DNA of 64,000 nucleotides from Burkholderia sp. FERM BP-3421 (GCF_028657905.1 NZ_CP117779.1:62001-126000), one strand, 5' to 3'; shown: positions 34,308 through 44,127, counted from the first letter of the stretch. Numbers and translations are program-made. The notes: generated by a model from the letters alone, not told the origin.

Positions 34308-35605
34308 GTGGCAGATTCCTGGGTCGGCGCGTGGCTGAGGTCTCGCCCTGCAGTTTCGGGAAAGGTCAGCAGCACGACAACCAGCAGTCCGTAGGCGACA
34401 GCCGCAAACAGTCCAATGCTCGCGCCCAGGTGATCTTGGGACGCCAGCGCGCCGATCAGGAATGGGAAAAGTGCGCCAATGGCGCGGCCAGCGTTGTAGC
34501 AAAAGCCCTGCCCTGACCCGCGAACCGAGGTCGGATAGAGTTCCGAGAGGAACGCGCCCATCCCCGAAAATACGCCCGACGCCGCGAAGCCCAATGGGAA
34601 GCCGAGCCAGAGCATAGTCGCGTTGCTCAAGTCGAGGGAGGTATAGACGACGACGATGATCATCGACGCGACAGCGAAGCCAATGAAGTTTGCTTTTCGG
34701 CCGATGCGGTCGCAAAGGAACGCGCTGCAGACGTAGCCCACATAGGAGCCAGCGATTACGACAGCGAGATAGGCGCCGGTGCTAATCACGGACAGATGCC
34801 GTTCAGTCTTGAGGTAGGTCGGCAACCAGGTCGCGATCGCGTAGTAGCCGCCTTGTGTGCCGGTCGCAATGAGCGTTGCGCGCGCCGTGATTGAGCGGTA
34901 CTGCCTCGAGAAGATGGCGAGGAGTCCGGGGCGTGAGCCCTCGGCACGGGCCGCATGTGCGCGGACATAGACGCTGGAGTCTTCGACGTGGCGCCGAAGA
35001 AACAGGATGAGCAACGCGGGCAAAACGCCGATCAGGAATAGCGTGCGCCACGCGATTTCCGGCGCGAGGATCGAAAACAGGAGCGTGTAGAACCCGACGG
35101 CAACACCCCAACCTAGCGCCCAACCAGCCTGCACCAGACCCACTGCTTTTCCTCGATCACCGGACGACACCAACTCGGCCATGAGGATCGATCCGGCCAC
35201 CCATTCCCCACCGAAGCCCAGGCCCATCAGGCCGCGGGCCACCAGCAGCTGGGTTGGGCCTTGTGCGAGCCCGCACAGGCCGGTGAAGAGTGCGAAGCAG
35301 AGAATCGTGAGCTGCAGCGTCCTCACGCGTCCGATCCGATCGGCGAGAATGCCCGCCCCCCAGCCGCCCACTGTCGACGCCAGGAGCGTCGTGGTCCCGA
35401 TCAGGCCGGTGTCGCGTAGGGAAATGCCCCAGATCGTGATCAGGGTTGGGACGACGAGCGACAGCATTTGCACGTCCATGCTGTCGCAGATATATCCGAT
35501 TTTGCAGCCCCAGAAGGCACGCCGCACGGCAGGCGGACTTCCGGTGTACCAGGAAAGCACACCGCGTTCTGAATTGCGGGCGACCTCGCCAAGTTGGCTC
35601 GACAT
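34301..35605 (-). CDS. MFS transporter, AAHS-like (aromatic/organic acid:H+ symporter type)
   Basis: 434 residues, 12 transmembrane segments. MFS signature between TM2 and TM3: G-I-L-A-D-R-I-G-R-V-R-T; the second copy between TM8 and TM9: D-R-I-G-R-K. The D-x-x-D-x-x-x-x type pattern in TM1 (C-D-S-M-D-V) is as in aromatic acid/sialic acid carriers. It lies 86 bp after the DUF1445 gene in the same direction, so probably one operon under the LysR at 36721. Confidence 0.87.
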   Translation of the reverse strand: MSSQLGEVARNSERGVLSWYTGSPPAVRRAFWGCKIGYICDSMDVQMLSLVVPTLITIWGISLRDTGLIGTTTLLASTVGGWGAGILADRIGRVRTLQLTILCFALFTGLCGLAQGPTQLLVARGLMGLGFGGEWVAGSILMAELVSSGDRGKAVGLVQAGWALGWGVAVGFYTLLFSILAPEIAWRTLFLIGVLPALLILFLRRHVEDSSVYVRAHAARAEGSRPGLLAIFSRQYRSITARATLIATGTQGGYYAIATWLPTYLKTERHLSVISTGAYLAVVIAGSYVGYVCSAFLCDRIGRKANFIGFAVASMIIVVVYTSLDLSNATMLWLGFPLGFAASGVFSGMGAFLSELYPTSVRGSGQGFCYNAGRAIGALFPFLIGALASQDHLGASIGLFAAVAYGLLVVVLLTFPETAGRDLSHAPTQESATK

Positions 35606-35691
35606 GCTGGATCCTTGCTCCTAGCAGGCGGTGCAGCGTGCTGATGCACGTACACCGCGTGGAAATTTGATTGCAGAGAAGTGGTGAGGCT

Positions 35692-36468
35692 TCAGCTGTC
35701 GACCTCGCGATCCGTCACAAGCATGTAGCCGGGGCTGTGCGCGTAGGCGAGATCCAATCCAGCGGATTCGATGGCTATCTGAGATGTGACGCCACAGGCC
35801 CAGAAAACAGGCGTCTCCCCCTTCAGGACAGGAGTAGCGTCGCCGAAGTCAGGGCGAGACAGATCCGCGATGCCGAGCGCTGACGGGGCACCGATGTGGA
35901 TCGGGGCACCGTGGCAATCAGGGAGCTGTTCAGTGATTCGGATCACGAGGTCGATCTGCTCATTCGGGATCGGCCGCATCGTGGCAACGAGATTGCCGGA
36001 GAATCGCCCAACCATTTTGTTTCGAATATTGGTTTTATACATGGCGATATTTCGATTTTCTGAGATGTGCCGCAGGCGAATACCTGCCTTTGTGAGCGCG
36101 CTTTCGAACGAGAACGAGCAGCCAATGGCAATCGGGACGAGGTCCTCGCTCCAGTAGTGTTCGATGGAGCGGAGCGTCGACGAGAACGAGCCGCCCGCCA
36201 AAGCCCGGTACTTCCCAATATCGGTTCGGAGATCGATGTCTCGTCCTAATGCGGGTACGTCCCACTGACCGGGCTCACCCGTCCAAATCACTGGGCAGGC
36301 GGCTGGATTCGCTGCGCAGAACTGCACAAACTCCGTGGCATAGGCGGAGGGCAGAACCACCAGATTCGCTTGAACGAAGCCGGCCGACGCCGAAGTAGTG
36401 GGCGCCCAGACGCCGTGTTCGCGAACGAGTCGTCTGAATGCCTGCGGGGCGAGCCGGTCGAGTGCCAT
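35692..36468 (-). CDS. DUF1445 / D-glutamate-cyclase-like hydro-lyase family protein
   Basis: 258 residues. Family motifs G-C-S-F-S-F-E-S-A-L, M-Y-K-T-N-I, H-G-A-P-I-H-I-G-x-P, P-D-F-G-D and P-V-F-W-A-C-G-V-T are intact, and S-P-G-Y-M-L-V-T-D closes it. Members are annotated as putative hydro-lyases; one eukaryotic relative is a D-glutamate cyclase. With the MFS carrier it probably handles a small organic acid; the substrate is not readable. Confidence 0.85.
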   Translation of the reverse strand: MALDRLAPQAFRRLVREHGVWAPTTSASAGFVQANLVVLPSAYATEFVQFCAANPAACPVIWTGEPGQWDVPALGRDIDLRTDIGKYRALAGGSFSSTLRSIEHYWSEDLVPIAIGCSFSFESALTKAGIRLRHISENRNIAMYKTNIRNKMVGRFSGNLVATMRPIPNEQIDLVIRITEQLPDCHGAPIHIGAPSALGIADLSRPDFGDATPVLKGETPVFWACGVTSQIAIESAGLDLAYAHSPGYMLVTDREVDS

Positions 36469-36720
36469 ATGCGTGTCGCGAGTGGTTTCGATTAAGTGAG
36501 GTGATGGTAGTGATTCTGCGGAGGGTGTCCATCGTATTTTTTTTGACGAGGGGCAATTATTTTTTTCAAAGCTTACAAATAGGCTAAATAATATCTTTGA
36601 TGGAAATATTGAAAATCAGTTTTCATTAAATAAAACCTTTTATCTCTTGCTTGGCGATAGATGGAGAAAATAATCGGTATAGTTGACCACGTTAACGGTA
36701 TGGCCGGAATTCGATATAGA

Positions 36721-37656
36721 ATGAACACTCGATTTCTTGAGACGCTAGTGGTCCTCGCGCGAACACGCAGCATCAAGGCAACAGCAGTTGTCCTTGGCAC
36801 AACCTCCGGCGCCATTTCGCAGCGGATCAAGAACCTGGAGGAGACCTTCGACGGTGTTCTCGTCGAGCGCTGGCACGGCACGGTTCGACTGACCAGTCTG
36901 GGGGAGCACGTTCTGCCGTATGTCCGATCGATCTTGGAGGCAGAGAAAGATCTGATCGCGGCGTTGCCGGCCGGTAGTCAACACTTCGGCCGGCTCCGGC
37001 TTGGCGTCATCGAGACGATCGTGCACAGTTGGCTGCCGGAGTATCTCCGTGAGTTTGCTGTCGAATTGCCGAAGGTCGAGCTCGATCTGAGCATCGACGC
37101 TACGACTGTCTTGCACCAGCGTCTGCTTGCTGACGAGCTTGACGTGATTTTCCGGGTCGGTGGCAGCGATGACGAGCGAATGGTAAGCGAAGTTCTTGCC
37201 GATTTCCCAGTTCGCTGGATTGCCCGATCCCATCTAGTGGATCCGCTTGCGCATGGGCTCGCGAAGCGCGTTTTGGCCCATCCGATACTGACCTACGGGC
37301 GCGGGACCGCGCCATACCACGCAGTGTCGCAAATCACGAAGTCGCTCGCGATGTCAAACGGCATTGCGCCTCAATCGATACGCATCACGCCATCACCCTC
37401 TATCGAAGTGATCCGTCAGTTGGTGTGCGACGGCTATGGCGTCGCGGCCATACCTCCCCTCCTCGTCGACGAGCTGATGGCTGACGGTTCCTTGGTCGAA
37501 CTCCCGCTTGACCCGTCACCACCGCCGATCGCTGTCGCGATGGAGTGGAAGCTAAATCACGGGAGCCCTATCACGATGGCGGGCGCCAGCATCGCCAGGA
37601 AGGTCGTTGAACGCTACGGTCGAAGTGTCGGGCGCGGATTGATCAACGTGCTTTGA
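36721..37656 (+). CDS. LysR-family transcriptional regulator
   Basis: 311 residues from ATG 36721, in frame after a longer but implausible start at 36661. HTH I-K-A-T-A-V-V-L-G-T-T-S-G-A-I-S-Q-R-I, then the substrate-binding domain. Divergent from the DUF1445-MFS pair across a 250-bp AT-rich region, the standard arrangement for control of that pair. Confidence 0.87.
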   Translation: MNTRFLETLVVLARTRSIKATAVVLGTTSGAISQRIKNLEETFDGVLVERWHGTVRLTSLGEHVLPYVRSILEAEKDLIAALPAGSQHFGRLRLGVIETIVHSWLPEYLREFAVELPKVELDLSIDATTVLHQRLLADELDVIFRVGGSDDERMVSEVLADFPVRWIARSHLVDPLAHGLAKRVLAHPILTYGRGTAPYHAVSQITKSLAMSNGIAPQSIRITPSPSIEVIRQLVCDGYGVAAIPPLLVDELMADGSLVELPLDPSPPPIAVAMEWKLNHGSPITMAGASIARKVVERYGRSVGRGLINVL

Positions 37657-37789
37657 ACGACGCGTGCAGGAAGTTTGGACGGAGTTCGTCAAATCACGTC
37701 GCGGACATTTTGTCGGGCTTCTATTTCAGTTGTCGCCGATATTGCGAGGCTCCGCTACCATTGCTCCTTCACTAACGTGAGGGATTATC

Positions 37790-38110
37790 TTGGGCACTAG
37801 TGTCAAGGAACTGCAAGCGCAATTACGTGACCTGAATCGGAGTCTCGCAGACGCGAAGAGTAGCGAAAGGCAGGCTTTCCTACTTTCCGTTGCGGAGCAG
37901 GTCGCACTCTACGGTATTGCCGAGGAAGAGTTGGTAATTGCAGCGGGGTTCAGAAAGGTACGAAAACGACTACCGGCGAGATATTACGATCCTTCGACGG
38001 GACAGAAGTGGTCGGGCCGCGGGCCGACTCCGAAGTGGCTGGATGGGAAAAATCTGGACCATTACCGGATCGACAGGGAGGTCAAAACATGGTGGCCGGA
38101 GAAGAACTGA
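37790..38110 (+). CDS. H-NS family protein, divergent member
   Basis: 106 residues from TTG 37790 with GAGGGA 6 bp upstream. Coiled N-terminal domain (V-K-E-L-Q-A-Q-L-R-D-L-N) and a C-terminal motif R-Y-Y-D-P-S-T-G-Q-K-W-S-G-R-G-P. It has a longer tail than the other copies (K-N-L-D-H-Y-R-I-D to the end). Second of three full-length H-NS-type genes here. Confidence 0.8.
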   Translation: MGTSVKELQAQLRDLNRSLADAKSSERQAFLLSVAEQVALYGIAEEELVIAAGFRKVRKRLPARYYDPSTGQKWSGRGPTPKWLDGKNLDHYRIDREVKTWWPEKN

Positions 38111-38629
38111 TAGGGCGACACGCAGGCCGCACTCGACGCCGAATGACAGACCGAACAGATCGCGAGCGAAAGCCTCGCGGAGGCACGCGCGAAGCACGAC
38201 GCCAGCGCGGGCGCGTTGAGCGACTAGCTGCAGGCGCAGACCACCTGTCGCCGCGCGCTGCTTGACCGCGTGAGCACCGAGAGCAACGCACGCAGCGCGG
38301 ACTGCGCACTCGCCATCGCGAAGGGGCTCGACGCGAACACACATCTGCACGTCACGCCGTCGCCGCCGGTCAGCACGCGCTCGAAATCGCCCGTGGACGC
38401 TACAGAGCCAGTTTACAGAACTATCGAATGCACAAACGGCACTGACCGACGCCAATAAGGAGCGACTATTCGCTGTATCTAAGTCGCGCATCGTCCGCCT
38501 CAAGCTTGCAGCCAACCTCAGGGCCCCCGAGCTGTCTAGGCCCGTTCACTCCACCGCTGCCATGCGCAGAGCCTAACGTAAGTGACCCGGCCTTTCAGGC
38601 GAACTTCCGCGCGGCCGCGAGACCGGATC
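38111..38629. other. Degenerate region between two H-NS genes
   Basis: A plus-strand frame from ~38120 to 38400 reads as an Ala-rich helix with in-frame stops (about 38140 and 38226) and may be a decayed phage-type (Rz-like) gene. A second fragment near 38400-38500 reads E-L-S-N-A-Q-T-A-L-T-D-A-N-K. Neither is intact. Confidence 0.35.
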
Positions 38630-38947
38630 CTATTCCACCTCGCTGCCGGCACCGCCTACTAGGAAGGCTTCGCGAGGACGTCCGGCCATCCAATTCGGTG
38701 CTCGACCTCGCCCAACCCAAGTTTGGCCCGTTGCTGGATTCCGATACTTCGGCATGGGCACGCCACGACAATTGACCTCTCCACCACGGACCACCCAATT
38801 CGGGAAGATCTGATCCGGACCAATTCCGTACTTGGCGACCGCCTCCCGGATCCGGGCTAGCGCTACCTCAATCTCTCGCTGCTTTACGGTATCTGCCTCA
38901 CGAGTAAGTTGCTCGAGCTGAGTCTTCAGTTCATCGTAGGTAGCCAT
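38630..38947 (-). CDS. H-NS family nucleoid-associated protein
   Basis: 105 residues from ATG 38947 with AGGAGAACATCC before it. Nearly the same architecture and length as the 24522 gene: Y-D-E-L-K-T-Q-L-E-Q-L coiled domain, then P-K-Y-R-N-P-A-T-G-Q-T-W and G-R-G-R-A-P-N-W. The same frame is open upstream into an ABC permease (next entry), but the strong ribosome site supports independent translation. Confidence 0.88.
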   Translation of the reverse strand: MATYDELKTQLEQLTREADTVKQREIEVALARIREAVAKYGIGPDQIFPNWVVRGGEVNCRGVPMPKYRNPATGQTWVGRGRAPNWMAGRPREAFLVGGAGSEVE

Positions 38948-40720
38948 GGATGTTCTCCTGTAGGCGTGAATCGGATCGAGATATCGGTCCAGCGTACCGA
39001 TCACGTGCGGGTTAGCTGCACGCCACATTGCATTGCCTCCACCGGCTCGTCGTATTAAGCGAGACACAGGGATTGAGCGTTTTCTGGATGTGCCAAGAAC
39101 AGAATAAAAAGAGCGTGCGTCGAGTGGGGACGCGCCACACGCTGGGAGGCCAACTTTGAGCGCGCCGTAGATGTACGTTGGCAGCGTGATCACGCCAGCA
39201 CCGGCGACGAAGTAGGTCGTGACGAAGTCGTCGAGGGACGTCACGAAGCTCAGAATGACTCCCGTTACGACACCGGGCCAGATGAGCGGCAGCGTGACTG
39301 TCCAGAACGTCGTCCAGGGGGTAGCCGATAGCGTTGCCGCGGCGTCGAGCAGATCCTGGTCCACCTTCTTGACGCTCGCGCGAATGGGGATATACGCGAC
39401 GGGCAAGCAGAAGACCACATGCGCGAACAGCACGCTGGCGAAATTCAGGTCGATCGACAAAGACGAGAAAGCAAGCAAAGTCGCGATGGCAAGCACAATC
39501 TCCGGGACCACGAGCGGGATCTGCATCGCCGTCTCAAGCATGGATGGCATCGCATGCGACCCGCGATCGAGCGTGACCGCCGTAGCCACGGAAATCACCG
39601 TCACAACTGCGACAGTGGCGCTGGCCAGCGCGAGCGAGCCCAGCGCGGCTCGCAGGAGATTGTCATCGGTCAGCGCTTCGACGTAGCCGTGCAGCCCGAA
39701 CCCTTGCCAGACCAGCGACGAAGATCCAGCATAGAAGCTCGTCGCAGCCAGTGCCGCCAGCGGCAAATACAGAAACACGAACATCGGGATCGCGATCCAA
39801 GTCGTTCCCGGAAATACCGCTGCCGGCTCACGCCCCCCCCTCCCGCGTACGACATCGAGGGGCCTGCGACGGGCGATCCAGCTCACGGCCACGACCGCAC
39901 AAAGCAGCGCAACCGACAGTGCCGCGCCGAGCGGCCAATTGCGATCCGACGTAAACGCCAGTTGCACGAGGTTGCCGATCATCATCGCCTTGGCTCCGCC
40001 CAGCAGGTCCGGAACGACATAGGAGCCCAATGCCGGAACGAAAATCAGTGCAACCCCCGCACCTACTCCGGGCATGCATGCCGGCACGACGATGCGCTTG
40101 AGCACTTGCCACGGGGTCGCGCCAAGCGAACTTGCCGCCTCGGCGACTTCCCAATCGAACTCGCGAAGGCTGACGTAGATTGGGAGCACCATGAACGGGA
40201 AGAAGATCGACACGAGCCCGATCATGGTCGCGACGTCGGTGTACAGCAGGCTCATGCCCGTCATCCTGTTCACGGCCCCGCCATCGGCAAGCAAGATCAC
40301 CCAGCCGTATGCGCGCACGACCAAGCTCACGACAAACGGCGCTGCCACGAGCAGCAAGAGAATCGATCGCCGCGCCGCCCGCTGGGTTGCGATGAAAAGC
40401 GCTGTCGGGAGACCCGTGACGAGGCAGAGCACGGTCGTTAGTGCCGCAAACGAAAAAGACCGGATGAAGATGGAAATGTAGGCGGTTCGGTAAATCCAGC
40501 TTCCGTCGAAATCATGCTCCAGCACGACATTCAAATATGCCACCGGCGTGATTTTTCCCCACGCCACTCCGCCAAAATCCAGTGGCATACAAAAAGATAC
40601 GTAAACCACGATGCACAAGGGAAACAGAACACCGACCAAAAGAATGGCAGCCGCAGGCAAACAGGCCAAAGGCTTGATTGACGGCAATCCTCGGTTCTGA
40701 AGTGTGTGCATGTTGCTCAT
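38630..40720 (-). CDS. Fused PotB-PotC-type ABC permease, truncated and in frame with H-NS
   Basis: From ATG 40720 the frame runs 696 codons. Residues ~1-525 are two joined spermidine/putrescine-type permease units: EAA loops A-A-S-S-L-G-A-T-P-W-Q-V-L and A-A-T-L-S-A-T-P-W-T-T-F-W. The second unit stops after T-L-P-T-Y-I-Y-G-A-L-K-V-G at about 39150; its last helix is missing. Unrelated sequence then leads in frame into the H-NS gene. No ATPase or binding protein is nearby, so this is likely a truncated, non-functional transporter created by a deletion. Confidence 0.72.
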   Translation of the reverse strand: MSNMHTLQNRGLPSIKPLACLPAAAILLVGVLFPLCIVVYVSFCMPLDFGGVAWGKITPVAYLNVVLEHDFDGSWIYRTAYISIFIRSFSFAALTTVLCLVTGLPTALFIATQRAARRSILLLLVAAPFVVSLVVRAYGWVILLADGGAVNRMTGMSLLYTDVATMIGLVSIFFPFMVLPIYVSLREFDWEVAEAASSLGATPWQVLKRIVVPACMPGVGAGVALIFVPALGSYVVPDLLGGAKAMMIGNLVQLAFTSDRNWPLGAALSVALLCAVVAVSWIARRRPLDVVRGRGGREPAAVFPGTTWIAIPMFVFLYLPLAALAATSFYAGSSSLVWQGFGLHGYVEALTDDNLLRAALGSLALASATVAVVTVISVATAVTLDRGSHAMPSMLETAMQIPLVVPEIVLAIATLLAFSSLSIDLNFASVLFAHVVFCLPVAYIPIRASVKKVDQDLLDAAATLSATPWTTFWTVTLPLIWPGVVTGVILSFVTSLDDFVTTYFVAGAGVITLPTYIYGALKVGLPACGASPLDARSFYSVLGTSRKRSIPVSRLIRRAGGGNAMWRAANPHVIGTLDRYLDPIHAYRRTSMATYDELKTQLEQLTREADTVKQREIEVALARIREAVAKYGIGPDQIFPNWVVRGGEVNCRGVPMPKYRNPATGQTWVGRGRAPNWMAGRPREAFLVGGAGSEVE

Positions 40721-40922
40721 GAATTGTCCTGTTATTGTGCAATGCGGACCCCCGAAAGCTTACCGGAGAACGCCTGAACTGCAATAGCAGCAGTGCACCT
40801 TTCGCGCCAAAATTGCCACCTTTCGCGCCACTGTGGAGGCATGATAGATTTAGCCCTATATATTTGAACAGAGACGCCAATCTCACTCATAATCGACCGT
40901 TATTTCCACCAGGGCCGCAAAC

Positions 40923-41387
40923 GTGAACAATAAGATTGATAATTTAGAAACCAGAAAATTATTGGAAAGCGACATCGGGAATTTTTACGAAATCCGCTTT
41001 TCCGTGAAAGAAAATCGCATCCACCCACATCAGGTTCACCTTCTCGATCGCAGTTTGCTGGTCGAGCAGATCAGTCAAGGCGGAGGCTGGATCTGTATCG
41101 ACACCGCAACCAACACACCTGCGGGCGCGTGCATCCCGATCAACGGGGAAGTACCGATGATCGGCGCACTATTCGTCCGGCCGGAATACCACCGGCGAGG
41201 AATCGGAGAGCGGCTCCTGGCTCTCTCGCTCGATTGGCTGGAGCGCGAAGGAGCGCGGACGGTTACGCTCATCACGGACCCTGGTTCCAACGCCGATCGC
41301 TTCTATCAGCGATTGGGTTGGGCGAGAGGCAGCCTTGACGCTTACGGCGTCCAGATTGTCTTCACGAAGCAGTTGGGGCACGGATAG
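40923..41387 (+). CDS. GNAT-family N-acetyltransferase
   Basis: 154 residues from GTG 40923. Acetyl-CoA motif A: A-L-F-V-R-P-E-Y-H-R-R-G-I-G-E-R-L, followed by F-Y-Q-R-L-G-W. Stop TAG is one base before the AraC-type gene, so the two are coupled. Substrate unknown. Divergent from the permease. Confidence 0.83.
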   Translation: MNNKIDNLETRKLLESDIGNFYEIRFSVKENRIHPHQVHLLDRSLLVEQISQGGGWICIDTATNTPAGACIPINGEVPMIGALFVRPEYHRRGIGERLLALSLDWLEREGARTVTLITDPGSNADRFYQRLGWARGSLDAYGVQIVFTKQLGHG

Positions 41388-41388
41388 C

Positions 41389-42414
41389 ATGAGATCGGCG
41401 ATGCAACGGACACCATCATTTGGGACGGATCTCGCGAGTCGCCGGCCCGCACCTCTTCACACCATCATCATTGCGCTACGCGTACTCGAACGCCTCGGCT
41501 ACTCTGTCACGGAGCTACTACAGGGGTCCGGCATCACCGAGAAAGATCTCACTCGACCAGATCTGGTGGTTTCGCACACGCAAGAACTGATCGTGTTCGC
41601 GAACGCTTTACGCGTCACCGGCGACGAGTCGATCGGCATCACGATTGGTCAATCGATACCTGTCACGGCCTACGGCGTCCGTGGCCATGCAATGCTCGTC
41701 TGTCCAACCTTGGGCGCGGCACTCCGCCTCGGTTACTCATGTCCGTTGCTCGCGATCTCTTACTTCAACGCGACGCTCCACGAGGTCGACGGCGACGCAG
41801 TCGTAACGATCAGCGATTACGCCTATCGCGCAGACCTGCACGTACTTAACACGGCAATGTGTGCGTCCGCGTATAAGCGCGAAATTGTTGATCTTTTACA
41901 GTACTCGCCCGACTTCAAACGAGTCACTTTCGACTTCCCCAAACCGGGAAATGCGGATCTGTACGCAACGTTGCTAGGGTGTGACGTCGTTTTCGATGCA
42001 GGAAGCACCACGATCGTGTTCGACGCCAAACACCTATCCGCGCCCCTGGCCTACTTTCACGAAGTCGAATATGAGCTTGCGAAGCATTTTTGCGAGCAGC
42101 GCGAACGCGAACTGAGTGCGTGGAAGCCCGAGCAACTCGTCACTAGGGCGTTGCAACACCTATACGAAACCCGAGGCGTCTTAAGTGCGCAAGAATTAGC
42201 TGAAAAGTTGGGCACCTCGCATCGATCAATGCAGCGCGAGTTGGAGCGTGCCGGTGTCTCCTATCGGCGCCTGCGCGATGAAGTTCTACAAGCGCGGGCC
42301 GTGGAGTATCAGGCGCATCAGGCGCTGACGTCCGTCAAGGTGCGCGCCCGGGAATTGGGATATGGCTCTGGATTCGCATTGAAGCGCGCACAAGCTCGCT
42401 GGGAAAAGCGATAG
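41389..42414 (+). CDS. AraC-family regulator with arabinose-binding-like N-domain
   Basis: 341 residues from ATG 41389. The N-terminal ~200 residues match the ligand domain of the OruR/ArgR-like AraC group (G-V-R-G-H-A-M-L-V-C-P-T-L-G-A-A-L). The C-terminal HTH region is L-S-A-Q-E-L-A-E-K-L-G-T-S-H-R-S-M-Q-R-E-L. The second HTH ends early (Y-G-S-G-F-A-L-K-R-A), slightly short for the family. Confidence 0.8.
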   Translation: MRSAMQRTPSFGTDLASRRPAPLHTIIIALRVLERLGYSVTELLQGSGITEKDLTRPDLVVSHTQELIVFANALRVTGDESIGITIGQSIPVTAYGVRGHAMLVCPTLGAALRLGYSCPLLAISYFNATLHEVDGDAVVTISDYAYRADLHVLNTAMCASAYKREIVDLLQYSPDFKRVTFDFPKPGNADLYATLLGCDVVFDAGSTTIVFDAKHLSAPLAYFHEVEYELAKHFCEQRERELSAWKPEQLVTRALQHLYETRGVLSAQELAEKLGTSHRSMQRELERAGVSYRRLRDEVLQARAVEYQAHQALTSVKVRARELGYGSGFALKRAQARWEKR

Positions 42415-42552
42415 ACAAGGAGTCTTTTTCTCACTGCCGGGCTCGGTGACTTTGGGTTCTAAATTCATACCATCAGTTTCCACGGCGTCGATGCGCAGAC
42501 CAACTATCCAGGCGTCAGTGCCCTGGCTCCCGGGGTAGCTTACATACTGCAA

Positions 42553-43143
42553 ATGGCGCGGTTAGCTAGGCATGCGTCACTCGACCGCCATGACCTACGG
42601 GTTCTCACGCGCGCTGGCGCCCTCCGCGTGCTTTTCGGCTCAGACCGGCGGGTTTGCGGCCGTCGCGTCGCTCGACAAGGACATCCTGCGCGGCACCGAG
42701 TGTGACGACGATCCGGGTTCGCTGCGGCAGACAGTGAAATTGTGGCGAATTACCGCACGACAGGTTTCTCGCTTGGGCAACACCCACTAGAATTGCTGCG
42801 CGCTCGACTTACGGCGGCCTGTCTGCTGTCCGCAGGCGAACTGGCACTGCTGCGCAATGGGCAGTTCGCGCGTGCACGTGGGATCGTAACGGTCCGCCAG
42901 CGGCCGTGGACCGCTAACGGAGTCATGTTCATTACGTTGGAGGACGAGACAGGTTAAACGAATGTGGTCGTGTGGCCTACTCTGCAAGCACAGTACCGGC
43001 GCGAAGCGCTTGGCGCAACACGGCTTGCCGTCTACGGGATCTGGCAGACGGCCGAGAAGGTTCAACACCTCATCGCGAAACGACTCGTGAATCGGACCGA
43101 GCTTTTCGGCGCACTACGCCTCGGATCACACGACGTCCGCTGA
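42553..43143 (+). pseudogene. dnaE2: dnaE2 (imuC) error-prone DNA polymerase, C-terminal remnant
   Basis: Three blocks in order match the DnaE2 C-terminus: L-D-R-H-D-L-R-V-L-T-R-A, then (frameshifted) L-D-K-D-I-L-R-G-T-E, then Y-R-T-T-G-F-S-L-G-Q-H-P-L, V-T-V-R-Q-R-P-W-T-A-N-G-V and L-E-D-E-T-G. An in-frame stop at 42955-42957 interrupts before T-N-V-V-V-W-P, and the natural end is R-L-V-N-R-T-E-L-F-G at 43143. The upstream ~85% of the gene and imuA/imuB are absent. Confidence 0.82.
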
Positions 43144-43154
43144 GCGCCCCTCAA

Positions 43155-43325
43155 TCACGACTTGACTGCCCGCTTCACCACAGCAGATCCATCTTCATTT
43201 ACCCAAATTTCCTCATTTCCGGAAAAATCGGCCACAAAGTCCAATCCCGCCGGCATCCTGAGAAACTTGAGGACGACCGGAAGAACTTCGCTCAATTCCG
43301 TCAGCTTGCACATCAACTGATGCAT
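43155..43325 (-). CDS. Very small unknown frame (56 residues)
   Basis: From ATG 43325 to TGA 43155 the frame has protein-like sequence (L-T-E-L-S-E-V-L-P-V-V-L-K-F-L) and ends K-R-A-V-K-S. No ribosome site is obvious; it may be the tail of a lost gene. 43326-43519 holds nothing recognised. Confidence 0.3.
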   Translation of the reverse strand: MHQLMCKLTELSEVLPVVLKFLRMPAGLDFVADFSGNEEIWVNEDGSAVVKRAVKS

Positions 43326-43519
43326 CCCTGGCTCTCTCTATGCCAGGAAGCAGGGCTTCAGCGTGGACAACGACATCGTCTCGACGACGGCGGAACAACT
43401 GTCGAAATCTAGCGCGGGCGACCATATCGATGGAAGCGCGCGTCGCCGCTTTCGTGGCGGGCGCGCGGGAAACTCTGTCAATGCTATGACTGCATCGCTT
43501 CACTGCACCCGAACAGTCA

Positions 43520-44059
43520 TCAAACCCTGCTCAAGCGCACCACCCAAAGCAGGTTGTTGTCGTTCTCATACTTAATCAGGGAAACGGCGTACTTCCCGCA
43601 CTCGACCACGACCTCTACCGTATTGCCCATGCCGGCAGCCTCTTCCCAGGTGAATGCCGCATCGAACACCACCATGGTCGGCGAGGTAATCGCGAAAGCG
43701 AAGGGCTGATCCTCGACGCTCGCCCATCGCCCGTTTACCACCTCACGCACACACTGCTCAATCTCTTCTTCGCTCCCGCCAAACTCGATCTTCACCAACA
43801 AGTACGAGCCAGCGGAAATTTCATAAAACCCGATCTCCTGTTGCGCTCCACACACTACCAATACGTCGCTGCCGAGCACGTTTCTCAACACATTCACATA
43901 CTCGTCTGGTCCCGCGAGGCTACGGCATGCCAGGTCGTAATCACTGCCACCAGCAGCAGTGGGCATCACGCTCAGCCCTTCGTTGCCGCGCCATCGCTCG
44001 GCAACAGGCTTTCCGGTAAAAATGAAATTTCCGCCGCTGGAATAGATCCATTTCATCAT
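43520..44059 (-). CDS. Imm21-like immunity protein
   Basis: 179 residues. N-terminal W-I-Y-S-S-G-G-N-F then S-D-Y-D-L-A-C, and G-S-E-E-E-I-E-Q-C-V near residue 95, resemble the Imm21 immunity family. It sits 68 bp downstream of the Rhs toxin on the same strand, the expected place for its immunity protein. Confidence 0.7.
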   Translation of the reverse strand: MMKWIYSSGGNFIFTGKPVAERWRGNEGLSVMPTAAGGSDYDLACRSLAGPDEYVNVLRNVLGSDVLVVCGAQQEIGFYEISAGSYLLVKIEFGGSEEEIEQCVREVVNGRWASVEDQPFAFAITSPTMVVFDAAFTWEEAAGMGNTVEVVVECGKYAVSLIKYENDNNLLWVVRLSRV

Positions 44060-44127
44060 GCAACCCTATGAAGAATTTTGCATCTAAAAGCCCCGCGCAC
44101 CGCGTGCGCAGGGCCGCAGCCTAACGT

